DNA from: Puia sp963703355
GTDB taxonomy: Bacteria; Bacteroidota; Bacteroidia; Chitinophagales; Chitinophagaceae
Reading direction: 5' to 3'
Assembly (NCBI GenBank): GCA_963703355.1
Contig: OY969813.1
Coordinates: 2,046,001-2,110,000 of the forward strand
Length of the DNA stretch: 64,000 bases
Below, piece after piece: positions 28,021 to 36,506 of this stretch. The position numbers and the translations under genes were made by a program. Each line of letters begins with the position of its first letter. Positions within the stretch are counted from its first letter, which is position 1. Below the pieces are notes generated by a model. That model was not told the origin of the DNA. It saw only the letters and a list, made by a program, of their open reading frames with translations, and did not search any database.

Positions 28021-28596
28021 ATGACCGAAGAAGCCATCTTACAGGGCTGTTTGAAAAATCATGCTGCGGCACAAAAGGAATTGTACAACAGGTATAGTCC
28101 AAAGATGCTGGCAGTTTGTTACAGGTTTGCACATAACCGTGAGGATGCCGAGGATATGCTTCAGGAAGGTTTTATTAAAGTATTTCTTCAGATGCACACG
28201 TTTCAAAGCAAAGGCGCTTTTGAAGGCTGGATACGCCGGATAATCGTTCACACCTGTATCAATCACCTTAAGAAAAATAAACGCTTTAATGAGAGTGTGG
28301 ACATCATTCAGGCAAATGCCATCCAGATCCGTGAAGAAAATATTCCTTCCATTGTGCAGGCAAAACAGATAGTGGATTGTATTCGAATTCTGCCGGTGGG
28401 CTATCGCACTGTTCTGAATCTGTATGCAATTGAAGGGTATTCACATAAGGAAATTTCGGGTATGCTTGATATCGAAGAAAGTACCAGCAGATCACAGTAT
28501 ACGCGAGCGAGACAAATGCTGGAAGATATTTTGATTAAGAGAAACCTGATACCGGCAATAAAAGAAAAAACAGATCGCCTGACCGCCATACATTAA
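28021..28596 (+). CDS. ECF-type RNA polymerase sigma factor
   Basis: Alternative sigma factor of the sigma-70 ECF group. The 191 residues contain region 2 (ELYNRYSPKMLAVCYRF, NREDAEDMLQEGFIKVF with the DAEDxxQ pattern) and region 4 (LPVGYRTVLNLYAIEGYSHKEIS, then LDIEESTSRSQYTRAR). The next gene, 31 bases downstream, encodes a single-pass protein that is a good candidate for its membrane-bound regulator, so I infer the two respond to an envelope signal. Target promoters are unknown. Confidence 0.92.
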   Translation: MTEEAILQGCLKNHAAAQKELYNRYSPKMLAVCYRFAHNREDAEDMLQEGFIKVFLQMHTFQSKGAFEGWIRRIIVHTCINHLKKNKRFNESVDIIQANAIQIREENIPSIVQAKQIVDCIRILPVGYRTVLNLYAIEGYSHKEISGMLDIEESTSRSQYTRARQMLEDILIKRNLIPAIKEKTDRLTAIH

Positions 28597-28627
28597 AAGA
28601 TAAGGAGCCCGACCAAAACTTCCGTAA

Positions 28628-29998
28628 ATGAAGGAGCGATTTTTATATGATGAGGAATTTGAAAAGCAGCTGAAGGAGAAGGCTGATCAGTTCAAAATGT
28701 ATCCTTCGGACAAGGTATGGGATGAAGTACATAGTACATTGCACAGCAAAAGCAGAAGATTCGTTGTTGGAATGACAATGCTTATCGGAGGTATTCTGAT
28801 CCTCGCAGGTAGTCAGCTCATTTTCCCTTCAAAAACAGGTACCAGCAAATCCATTACCGCAAAAATGAGTGCTTCGGCGAAATCCGCTACAGCAGCCAAT
28901 TCGAACAGATATGCCGCCAGTGATTTTGCCATACATCCAAACGATAATACAGATGATCAGCGAGTCGCAGATCAGAATCAGAATACTACTACCGCCTACG
29001 TTTTCCACGCAGGGCTGTCTTCTGACCAGGAGTCTCCAACCAATGAGTCGCCCGAATTACCATCTGAAAAAATACAAACTACGGAAAAGCTTGTAGCAGT
29101 TCAGACTTCTGACCTGAAGGTTACGGTGAAATCTGCTGCATCACAATCGATTCCTGTGCCGGATGAAAAACAGCAAATATTGGATCGGAAGAATCCAGCA
29201 ATGGCGCCTGTTTCATCGGAGCTTATAGCCGAAAGATCTGCAACACAGATTAGCCGTATACAAAATGATAAATTTCGCTGGCAATTATACATAACGCCAA
29301 CGTTTAATACGCACTATCTGAACGGAATCAATTATCAGACGATTGCGCAATCTGTTCAATCTTCACCTATTATGGTGGTTCATTTTGCCAATGTCAATGG
29401 ATTTGTAGACAATACACCCATGATGGGTTATAACATCGGAGGAAATATTTTATATAAGATCTCTAAAAATATTTCACTGAAAGCCGGATTGGAATTCAGC
29501 TACAACCGATATTACATCAAAACATACAATTCGAATCCATATCAGGCTTCGGCTACACTGAATTCTTATTTGGGGTACGTTGCCGATTCTCTGGTAAATT
29601 CCAACTCCGGTATTACCATCGACAAGAATCAACAACATTACCAGAATCGGTACTACCAACTTTCCCTTCCTATAGGTGTAGAAATGAAAGTAGCGGGCAA
29701 AGGAAAATTGCAACTCCATTTGGGTGCAACGCTGCAACCTAGTTATCTGTTGAACACCGATGCTTATGTGCTGTCTGATGACTACAACAGCTATACTAAG
29801 GATCCTCAGGCTTTCAGAAGATGGAATCTGATTGCCGGAACAGAAGTTTATATTTCATATGCAATTGGCAAAATCCGCTGGGAGATAGGTCCCCAGGTGA
29901 GATACCAGATCTTCTCCACATACAAGAATAATTACCCGCTTCAGGAGAATATGTTGAATTATGGAATCCGCTTTGGGATTTCAAAATCAATCAGGTAG
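28628..29998 (+). CDS. membrane-anchored protein with barrel-like C-terminal domain; probable partner of the ECF sigma
   Basis: The 456-residue protein starts with about 45 charged cytoplasmic-type residues (FEKQLKEKADQFKMYPSDKVWDEV), has one membrane helix at about 46-66, a long Ser/Thr/Gln-rich linker at about 67-215, and a C-terminal region (about 215-456) with alternating hydrophobic strands that resembles Bacteroidota outer-membrane beta-barrel domains. The front half looks like an anti-sigma factor, but no zinc or named anti-sigma motif is seen. Its position right behind the sigma gene supports pairing. How one chain could reach both membranes is unclear. Confidence 0.6.
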   Translation: MKERFLYDEEFEKQLKEKADQFKMYPSDKVWDEVHSTLHSKSRRFVVGMTMLIGGILILAGSQLIFPSKTGTSKSITAKMSASAKSATAANSNRYAASDFAIHPNDNTDDQRVADQNQNTTTAYVFHAGLSSDQESPTNESPELPSEKIQTTEKLVAVQTSDLKVTVKSAASQSIPVPDEKQQILDRKNPAMAPVSSELIAERSATQISRIQNDKFRWQLYITPTFNTHYLNGINYQTIAQSVQSSPIMVVHFANVNGFVDNTPMMGYNIGGNILYKISKNISLKAGLEFSYNRYYIKTYNSNPYQASATLNSYLGYVADSLVNSNSGITIDKNQQHYQNRYYQLSLPIGVEMKVAGKGKLQLHLGATLQPSYLLNTDAYVLSDDYNSYTKDPQAFRRWNLIAGTEVYISYAIGKIRWEIGPQVRYQIFSTYKNNYPLQENMLNYGIRFGISKSIR

Positions 29999-30026
29999 AT
30001 TTCCCTCCTTACACTAATTTTATCGG

Positions 30027-30614
30027 ATGAAGCAATCACTCATCCCTATTCTAACCATTTTTCTCTTTGCTGCCTGTCATTCCGGGGAAACACCGGCAAC
30101 TGTCGATGATCAACATCAAAAAGACAGTACACGAAAAAGTTATCTTCCGGTTGCCGATTTGCTTCGCGCAGAAATTGCAGCCGTTGATTCCTTTCCGCAA
30201 CGCCTGATGAAATATCAGATAACAAATGGAAAAACAGATTCAGGAATCATCACAACCCCTGTTTTCGATCAGATAGCAAGGGAGTTTTTAATGAAGGATC
30301 TGGACAGTACCAATTTTGAAAAAAAATTTGAAGAGAACTCTTTTGTAGATCGTTCCACCAACCTCGTGAGTTTCACCTATTCAACAAAAGATACGGGTTA
30401 TGGGTTAAAGAGAGTGGATGTTCTTGTCGCGCCTGGCGCCGGCGCCGATAAACTGAGTTCGATTTATATGGAAGCAATCTCAGGAAATAAAGACAGTTCT
30501 GTTATAAGCAAACTGTCGTGGAAGGCAGGAAGAAATTTTGGAATCATACACATTTATCAGCCAAAAACAGGACCTGAAACTACAAGTCAGACGCTGGTAG
30601 TCTGGAATAACTGA
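30027..30614 (+). CDS. hypothetical lipoprotein
   Basis: The 195-residue product has a lipoprotein signal ending FAAC (Cys17), a short polar linker, then a globular domain of mixed helix and strand (VADLLRAEIAAVDSFPQRLMK, FSYSTKD-like strands, DVLVAPGAGADK). I do not recognise the family. It follows the sigma/regulator pair after 28 bases on the same strand and is eight bases ahead of uvrC, so all four genes may be cotranscribed. A role as sensor or target of the sigma system is possible but unsupported by any motif. Confidence 0.7.
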   Translation: MKQSLIPILTIFLFAACHSGETPATVDDQHQKDSTRKSYLPVADLLRAEIAAVDSFPQRLMKYQITNGKTDSGIITTPVFDQIAREFLMKDLDSTNFEKKFEENSFVDRSTNLVSFTYSTKDTGYGLKRVDVLVAPGAGADKLSSIYMEAISGNKDSSVISKLSWKAGRNFGIIHIYQPKTGPETTSQTLVVWNN

Positions 30615-30622
30615 GCATAATA

Positions 30623-32473
30623 ATGGACCAGGAAGCATTTCAACAGATAGCACAGACCATTCCATTGGAACCCGGAATCTATAAATATTTCGGTAGTAAT
30701 AAGGAATTGCTTTATGTTGGAAAAGCGAAGAATCTACGTAAAAGGGTGAGTTCTTATTTCAATAAAACACTCTCCAATTATAAGACCTATGAGCTTGTAA
30801 AACGAATCCATTCTATAGAATTTACCATCGTGAATTCAGAACAGGATGCCTTTCTTCTTGAAAACTCGCTCATCAAACAATTTCAGCCCAAGTTTAACAT
30901 CAATCTAAAAGATGATAAGTCTTATCCTTTCATAGTCATAAAAAAAGAACATTTTCCCAGAGTGTTCCTCACCCGATCCAAAATAGAAGATGGTTCTGAA
31001 TATTTGGGGCCTTTTACATCGGTGGCAAAGGTTCGGGAGCTCATTGATTTTGTAAAGTCGACCGTACAGCTCCGCACCTGTAAACTGAATCTGACACCAA
31101 CGAATATCGCAAAGAAAAAATTTAAGGTTTGTCTCGAATATTACCTTGGCAATTGCAAAGGACCCTGCGAAGGACTACAAAGCGAAGAGGATTATTCAGG
31201 GGAATTAAGAAAGGTAAAAAATATTCTAAAAGGTAATCTGGGACCGGTTATAAGCGGCTTCCGCCAGGAAATGAAAGAAGCAGCCGGAAACATGGCCTTC
31301 GAAAAAGCAGAGATCATCAGGAAAAAAATAGACCATCTTGAAAATTATCAGTCCCGATCGGTAATCGTAAACAAACATATTGTACAAGCCGATGTGTTCT
31401 CCATGTTTAGAGAAGGCGAATCTGCTTTCGTCAATTATTTAATGGTTGAGAACGGAACGATTGTTCAGACACATACTACGGAGGCGAAATCACAACTGGA
31501 AGAAACGGATGAAGAGATACTCGCTTTTTCCATTGCACAAATTCGTGACCGGTTTAACAGCACATCACGCGAAATAATACTTCCCTTTTTAATCGAATAC
31601 CCGGAGGATGGAGTTATCGTTACAGTGCCCAGAGGTGGAGATAAAAAGAAGTTGCTGGAGCTTTCGGAAAAAAATGTCAATTATTACAGAGAAGAGGCCG
31701 AGAAGAAAAAAATGCTTCACCTGCAAAAGAAAACACCCGGAGAAAGACTGGAGGTGCTAAGACAATTGCAAACTGATCTTCAATTGTCAGAACTGCCCGT
31801 GCATATTGAATGTTTCGACAATTCCAATTTTCATGGAAGCTATCCGGTTTCAGCAATGGTTTGTTTCCGCGATGGTGTGGAAAGCAAAAAAGATTATCGT
31901 CATTTCAATGTAAAAACAGTAGAAGGAATTAACGATTTCGCCACTATGAAAGAAGTCGTTTACAGACGTTACAAAAGACTTGTTGATGAAAATGAATCAC
32001 TTCCTCAACTCGTAATTATTGACGGGGGTAAAGGACAGTTGCATGCCGCGCTGGAGAGTATTGAAGAGCTGGGACTGAGGGGACGCTTAACGCTTGTAGG
32101 ACTCGCCAAGAATGAAGAAGAAATTTTCTTTGCCGGAGATCAGGAATCTTTGAAACTGCCCTATGACAGTTTGAGTTTAAAATTTATTCGCAAAATCAGA
32201 GATGAAGTACATCGTTTTGGAATCAGTTTTCACAGAAATAAAAGAAGCAGGGGAACTTTTAAGAATGAGTTGGAGAATATAAAAGGAATTGGAAAACAAT
32301 CTGCAGATCAGTTACTCAAAACATTTCATTCAATAAAGAAAATTAAGAATGCCACTGAAGAAGAACTGGTTGCACTGATCGGTGTGTCGAAAACAAAAAT
32401 TCTTATCAGTCATTTTATCAAGGAAGCAAGTGAAATGCAGGCAGAACAGGGTTTTCCTGATGGATATGCATAA
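30623..32473 (+). CDS. uvrC: excinuclease ABC subunit C
   Basis: Nuclease of nucleotide excision repair making the two incisions around UvrAB-marked lesions. The 616-residue length is normal. Domains in order: GIY-YIG nuclease at about 12-95 (LEPGIYKYFG, LLYVGKAKNLRKRV), the cysteine cluster CLEYYLGNCKGPCEGL, UVR domain at about 205-240, RNase H-like 5' nuclease domain (ECFDNSNFHG, LVIIDGGKGQLHAA, RDEVHRFGISFHR) and C-terminal helix-hairpin-helix pair. An intrinsic terminator follows the stop. Confidence 0.97.
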   Translation: MDQEAFQQIAQTIPLEPGIYKYFGSNKELLYVGKAKNLRKRVSSYFNKTLSNYKTYELVKRIHSIEFTIVNSEQDAFLLENSLIKQFQPKFNINLKDDKSYPFIVIKKEHFPRVFLTRSKIEDGSEYLGPFTSVAKVRELIDFVKSTVQLRTCKLNLTPTNIAKKKFKVCLEYYLGNCKGPCEGLQSEEDYSGELRKVKNILKGNLGPVISGFRQEMKEAAGNMAFEKAEIIRKKIDHLENYQSRSVIVNKHIVQADVFSMFREGESAFVNYLMVENGTIVQTHTTEAKSQLEETDEEILAFSIAQIRDRFNSTSREIILPFLIEYPEDGVIVTVPRGGDKKKLLELSEKNVNYYREEAEKKKMLHLQKKTPGERLEVLRQLQTDLQLSELPVHIECFDNSNFHGSYPVSAMVCFRDGVESKKDYRHFNVKTVEGINDFATMKEVVYRRYKRLVDENESLPQLVIIDGGKGQLHAALESIEELGLRGRLTLVGLAKNEEEIFFAGDQESLKLPYDSLSLKFIRKIRDEVHRFGISFHRNKRSRGTFKNELENIKGIGKQSADQLLKTFHSIKKIKNATEEELVALIGVSKTKILISHFIKEASEMQAEQGFPDGYA

Positions 32474-32482
32474 AAAAGAAAA

Positions 32483-32513
32483 GGGGCCAGAATGGAAATT
32501 CAGCCCCGTTTTT
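32483..32513 (+). terminator. intrinsic terminator of uvrC
   Basis: Stem GGGGC (32483-32487) with GCCCC (32503-32507), an inner GAAT/ATTC pairing, then a run of T at 32509-32513. It lies 10 bases after the uvrC stop. The rest of the 351-base convergent gap holds two heptamer arrays and the gldN terminator; no gene was seen. Confidence 0.75.
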
Positions 32514-32669
32514 AAAATCCAATATCCTATGAAAAACCGTTGTAAAAATAATAAAACAAATCTATTAAACAAGAACCGTCTTGGGTATTTTGAAAATAAT
32601 TATCAACAGTTTAGTTATCAAAAAGTTACGATGCTATAGTAAAAATACGTTGCTTCCCATTATGGGAAC

Positions 32670-32697
32670 GCTTAAGCCTAAAGCTTAAAGCCTAAAA
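32670..32697. repeat. heptamer array GCTTAAG/CCTAAAG/CTTAAAG/CCTAAAA
   Basis: Four 7-base units in the uvrC-gldN convergent gap, same word family as the arrays at 7440-7467 and 53332-53380. Confidence 0.65.
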
Positions 32698-32730
32698 CCC
32701 ATTTCGAAATTTATAAGTGTAGTGATGAGG

Positions 32731-32769
32731 AAAAGAAAAAAGCCATCAACTTTTCAGTTCGATGGCTTT
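32731..32769 (-). terminator. intrinsic terminator of gldN
   Basis: On the minus strand a stem AAAGCCATC with GATGGCTTT (plus-strand arms 32739-32747 and 32761-32769) is followed by a run of T with one C. It is about 55 bases after the gldN stop and would end the gldKLMN transcript. Confidence 0.75.
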
Positions 32770-32780
32770 CAATTTTATTA

Positions 32781-32815
32781 GCGTTCCGCGTTAAGCGTTA
32801 GGCGTTAAGCGTTAA
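32781..32815. repeat. heptamer array GCGTTAA x5 after gldN stop
   Basis: Five 7-base units: GCGTTCC, GCGTTAA, GCGTTAG, GCGTTAA, GCGTTAA. In gldN orientation the array begins 9 bases after the stop and lies before the intrinsic terminator, so it would be part of the 3' untranslated RNA. Confidence 0.8.
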
Positions 32816-32824
32816 TCTTTGAGC

Positions 32825-33856
32825 TTAATATGACCAAAGGTCCTGCTCGTAGTTGAAGATTTTTTCTTTAATATCATCGCCTTCCAGGAGACCTAAGATA
32901 GGATCTTTGATATACTGTGCGATAAAATTATCACCGGGGTTATCGATTGTCGACTTAATAATTCTGCTCGAGAACATGCGGCTTTCAAACAACTCTTCCC
33001 AACTCATACGTGCTCCGTAATTTTTACCATTATAAGCTTCATATTTTGCGAGGAAAGGTCTGAGATCGGGATAGTAAACCCAGAATATCGGAAGCACAGC
33101 TCTGAAAGATCCATCTGCATTATAGATCGTCTTTTCAGGTGCAATACCTAATATACGAACATACATTCTGGATGATTCTTTATCAAATACCCACTCTTCT
33201 TTTATTTCATATCTTTCAACCGCATCCGGATTAAAATCTTCGACAATTGTAGTATCCTTCGTGATTCCTTTTGAACCATCCGGATCCACAGTCATATCCG
33301 GGATCTGAATGACTTTAGGTTTACCAACCATGTTTTCTGCGATCTGACGAAAAGTCATCGGAGTTGTAAACCGATCATCCATGTTCGCGTCGAATGCAGT
33401 TACATCGCCGCTGTGTATCAGATTTAACAGTATGCTGATGAAACGCTGGTTACCATTGTCTTCAGATGCTTTATAAACAAAGGGAAGATTCATTTTTTCA
33501 TGAACATCCACTTCGCGCCAAACACGCTGACGGTATACGGCATCGTCTTCACGAATATGCTCATATGCAAGTGGCGTACGATCCTTTACAAGGTTAAGTT
33601 CAATGGACGCGTCATTACGTAATGATTTACGCGGAGTATCCAGTTTGATATCAGCAACAAATTCCTGAACAGGTTTTGCAACTGTATCCTTCGGGGGAAC
33701 TACGGCAGTATTTGCAGCGCTGTTCTTACTGGTATTTGTCTTCTTGGTGGATCTCTTCGTCTTCTTCCTTGGCGTAGGTGCCTGTGCCTGCACAGTACCA
33801 ACAGCCATCGCAAACATTGCGGCGAGGAAAGACAATTTGATGAATCGCATCTTCAT
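32825..33856 (-). CDS. gldN: type IX secretion/gliding protein GldN (PorN)
   Basis: Periplasmic component of the type IX secretion system, associated with the GldK lipoprotein ring. The 343-residue product has a signal peptide (about 1-25, cut near QAQA), a low-complexity lysine/threonine-rich stretch (about 30-60), then the GldN domain with REDDAVYRQRVWREVDVHEKMN and PIFWVYYPDLRPFLAKYEAYN. It is the last gene of gldK-gldL-gldM-gldN. A GC-rich hairpin lies between gldM and gldN. Confidence 0.95.
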   Translation of the reverse strand: MKMRFIKLSFLAAMFAMAVGTVQAQAPTPRKKTKRSTKKTNTSKNSAANTAVVPPKDTVAKPVQEFVADIKLDTPRKSLRNDASIELNLVKDRTPLAYEHIREDDAVYRQRVWREVDVHEKMNLPFVYKASEDNGNQRFISILLNLIHSGDVTAFDANMDDRFTTPMTFRQIAENMVGKPKVIQIPDMTVDPDGSKGITKDTTIVEDFNPDAVERYEIKEEWVFDKESSRMYVRILGIAPEKTIYNADGSFRAVLPIFWVYYPDLRPFLAKYEAYNGKNYGARMSWEELFESRMFSSRIIKSTIDNPGDNFIAQYIKDPILGLLEGDDIKEKIFNYEQDLWSY

Positions 33857-33890
33857 GTTCTAAAATTTATCGTGACGTTACTAAACAGAG

Positions 33891-33910
33891 CCGCCACTAC
33901 ATTGTGGCGG
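33891..33910 (-). other. GC-rich hairpin between gldM and gldN
   Basis: CCGCCAC (33891-33897) pairs with GTGGCGG (33904-33910) around a six-base loop. No T-run follows, so it is not a standard terminator. In an otherwise tight operon it could stabilise or process mRNA, changing gldN level relative to gldM. Confidence 0.5.
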
Positions 33911-33922
33911 ATCCTTAATATT

Positions 33923-35527
33923 TTATTTTAAACTGAACACCATAGGTGTTATTTCACGTTGTTTTCCATCTGGACCTACCACACGTATCTGGTCGAAAAA
34001 GATATGGGTTCCCGGTGTAGCCCTGCTCACAATACTTGCGGCATTGCCAGACCACCTGTTTCCATCATTACTTGCTTCAGTATATGAGGATATTCCACCA
34101 CCTTCTGCACCAATTTTATAGCTCACTACTTTAAAAGGAGCTTCAAAATCAGAATCTTCGAGACGTGCAATTAAACCACCGATTGCTTTGAATTCGGCAG
34201 AAGAAATGGAACCACCTTTTTTAGATCCGATGAAACCTGCTGGTAAAGGCAGATTCTTTACACGGATATCGAAAGGAAATGCTTTACCATTCGCAGTTAC
34301 GATAATTTTTGCAAGACCCGGGGTAGTTGCCCTGGCTTCATAATGATCGCCGGTTGTCTTGGTTATTGTCGCTCCTGGACTTTCAAAACTAACGTGTACT
34401 TTTTCAGCACCTACGCTACCACCAGAGATGGTCATAGGATTCGCAACTCCAATATAAACCACGTTCATTTTTTCGAGGAAGATAGAAGCACCTGAAGGCA
34501 TACCAACCGTGTATTTGATTGTTTTAGGAATCGTTGCGATTGTTCCATCTGGTTTCGTATAAGCGATATTTACAGTCACTGTATGTTCACCTGTACCTTC
34601 TACTTTAGTTTTATAATCTGCAACGCCGTCAGCATTCAAAGACTGATGTGCTCCATTAATAGTTACATCAGGTTTAGCTGCTGCGCTGAACGCACCAATA
34701 CCAGCCTGCACTTCCAGTTCATCGCCTGGCATCAGGTAAGTAGCGTTTGTTCCGGCGAATGCTTCGAATTGATTATATACTACTTTAACAGATCCGATTT
34801 GTTTGTAACAATAATCTACCATTTGTGATTCAGAATTCTTCACATCGTTCTGAAACTTACTCAGGATAGTGATCGCTGCAATCGTAGGCGTCATGTGAAA
34901 ATAATTGGTTACCCAGTCTTTCACACTGTCTGATGAAGGAGCAGCTCCTGTTTGAGATTTCGGAACTGAAAGATCCAGCGGAAGTTGTTTTTCAAACTCA
35001 GCTTGAGCCTGTGCAACTTCTTTCTGCAGGATCGGATTTTTTGCAATGTCCGGAGCATTTGGATTCAATACAGCCAGCATTTGTTTTTTGTAATCAGCAA
35101 GAGAATCAAACAAAATCTTTCCTTTGCCATCCTTGTCAAAAACACGGGTAGCCGCGTCCAGATTGGCATCGTTATATTTTATCAGTTTGCCATCCTTATC
35201 ATAATCAGGTTGTGATTCCTGAATCAAAAGGTTCTGCATGCTGGCAATTGAATTGTACATCGCAGCTGAAAGCGCCTGAAGCTGTTTTGCTTTGGGAGCC
35301 CAGATCTCTGCATTCTCTTTCGTCTGAGCATCAGTTAATGCTTTATCGAAAGCGGCGTACGTAAGATTATTCTTATCAGTAACCACCGTGTTAGACGTGG
35401 TGATACTATGATTCACTGTTTTAAAGGCGTTAAGAATCTCAGCAGATACATTCAGTGCCAGCAATGCTGTAAGCACCAAATACATCATATTGATCATCTT
35501 CTGCCTGGGCTCTTTAGGTAAGGACAT
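33923..35527 (-). CDS. gldM: type IX secretion/gliding motor protein GldM (PorM)
   Basis: Inner-membrane-anchored periplasmic rod that, with GldL, forms the proton-driven rotary motor of gliding and type IX secretion. The 534-residue protein starts MSLPKEPRQKMINMMYLVLTALLALNVS, the cytoplasmic lead and single membrane helix typical of GldM, followed by a helical bundle and the repeated beta-domains (GDELEVQAGIGAFS, GVANPMTISGGSVGAEKVHV). Length is normal. 67 bases downstream of gldL. Confidence 0.96.
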   Translation of the reverse strand: MSLPKEPRQKMINMMYLVLTALLALNVSAEILNAFKTVNHSITTSNTVVTDKNNLTYAAFDKALTDAQTKENAEIWAPKAKQLQALSAAMYNSIASMQNLLIQESQPDYDKDGKLIKYNDANLDAATRVFDKDGKGKILFDSLADYKKQMLAVLNPNAPDIAKNPILQKEVAQAQAEFEKQLPLDLSVPKSQTGAAPSSDSVKDWVTNYFHMTPTIAAITILSKFQNDVKNSESQMVDYCYKQIGSVKVVYNQFEAFAGTNATYLMPGDELEVQAGIGAFSAAAKPDVTINGAHQSLNADGVADYKTKVEGTGEHTVTVNIAYTKPDGTIATIPKTIKYTVGMPSGASIFLEKMNVVYIGVANPMTISGGSVGAEKVHVSFESPGATITKTTGDHYEARATTPGLAKIIVTANGKAFPFDIRVKNLPLPAGFIGSKKGGSISSAEFKAIGGLIARLEDSDFEAPFKVVSYKIGAEGGGISSYTEASNDGNRWSGNAASIVSRATPGTHIFFDQIRVVGPDGKQREITPMVFSLK

Positions 35528-35594
35528 GAGCGGGAGAATTTAATGTGTTAACAAAGGTTTTTCAGGTTATTAGTCCCGATAATTAAATATTGGA

Positions 35595-36365
35595 TTACTG
35601 TCTACCTTGCATTGCGCTCAGCATATTACCATATACATGGTTCAGGTTACTGAGGTTCTTCGCAAGTAAAGCAACCTGTTCCTGAGTTTTCTTAGCATCA
35701 GCAACACTTCCGTTCATGGCTTCAGATGCCTGCGCCAGATTAGAATAGAAGCTGTTCATTGCTTTCAAATGATTATTACTATCCTGCAATTCCAGTTCAT
35801 ACAGTGCATTCAATGAACCTAAATTCTTGGTTAATACCTGAACCTGGCCATGAAACTGTTTTGTACTTTCTGCAGCATTATTAAAATGAGATATTGTAGC
35901 GGTAGCTCCCTGATATGCATTCTTCATCGAATCCAAAGCAATAGAAGCTTCTTTCGTTTTTGTTGTATAGTCAGTAGTGGCAGCCAGTGCACCAGAAACA
36001 TCGCTGATCTTTTCTACTGTAGTACCGAATTTTTTAAAACCGTCGCTCAGCTTAGCAAGGTTGGCTGGAGTGATGTCAGCTTCCTGCATCATTTTATCCA
36101 TCTGTTGCAAAGAAGGATTTCCACCACCAGCACCTGCCAGTTTAGGAAGTGCTTCTGCCAGTGCGTGCATTTCACCACCTGGAGGCGGGAGGAACGCATA
36201 TACGATAAATATTAAAGCTTCTGTAAGAAGACCCGCTGTAAGGAAGAAGTCAGCCAACCGTTGGTGGGTGATTTTCTGCCATGCACCAAAGATTACTACG
36301 GCTGCACCGACGCAGACGATAATGTTTACAAGCTTTTCGGTAGATTTTGAAACTCCGGCTGACAT
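35595..36365 (-). CDS. gldL: type IX secretion/gliding motor protein GldL (PorL)
   Basis: Cytoplasmic-membrane partner of GldM that conducts protons. The 256 residues carry two membrane helices (about 12-28 and 40-58) with a glutamate, E49, in LLTEALIFIVYAF of the second helix; this matches the position of the key membrane glutamate known for GldL. The rest is a long helical cytoplasmic tail with coiled-coil character. Located between gldK and gldM. Confidence 0.95.
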   Translation of the reverse strand: MSAGVSKSTEKLVNIIVCVGAAVVIFGAWQKITHQRLADFFLTAGLLTEALIFIVYAFLPPPGGEMHALAEALPKLAGAGGGNPSLQQMDKMMQEADITPANLAKLSDGFKKFGTTVEKISDVSGALAATTDYTTKTKEASIALDSMKNAYQGATATISHFNNAAESTKQFHGQVQVLTKNLGSLNALYELELQDSNNHLKAMNSFYSNLAQASEAMNGSVADAKKTQEQVALLAKNLSNLNHVYGNMLSAMQGRQ

Positions 36366-36471
36366 AATTTTAAATTTTTTAGTTTTTAATAGGTGTTGTA
36401 AGGGTCTCGGAAAAATATTCCGGATGACTTATTGATTCAAAACGTTGATTGTTTTAAAAAATTTTATTCGT

Positions 36472-36499
36472 ATTGATAATTATCAATTGACAATTGACA
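36472..36499 (-). repeat. heptamer array TGTCAAT/TGATAAT after gldK stop
   Basis: Read in gldK orientation: TGTCAAT, TGTCAAT, TGATAAT, TATCAAT, starting 7 bases after the gldK stop codon. Four 7-base units, inside the 141-base gldK-gldL gap. Confidence 0.75.
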
Positions 36500-36506
36500 T
36501 TTCTGA

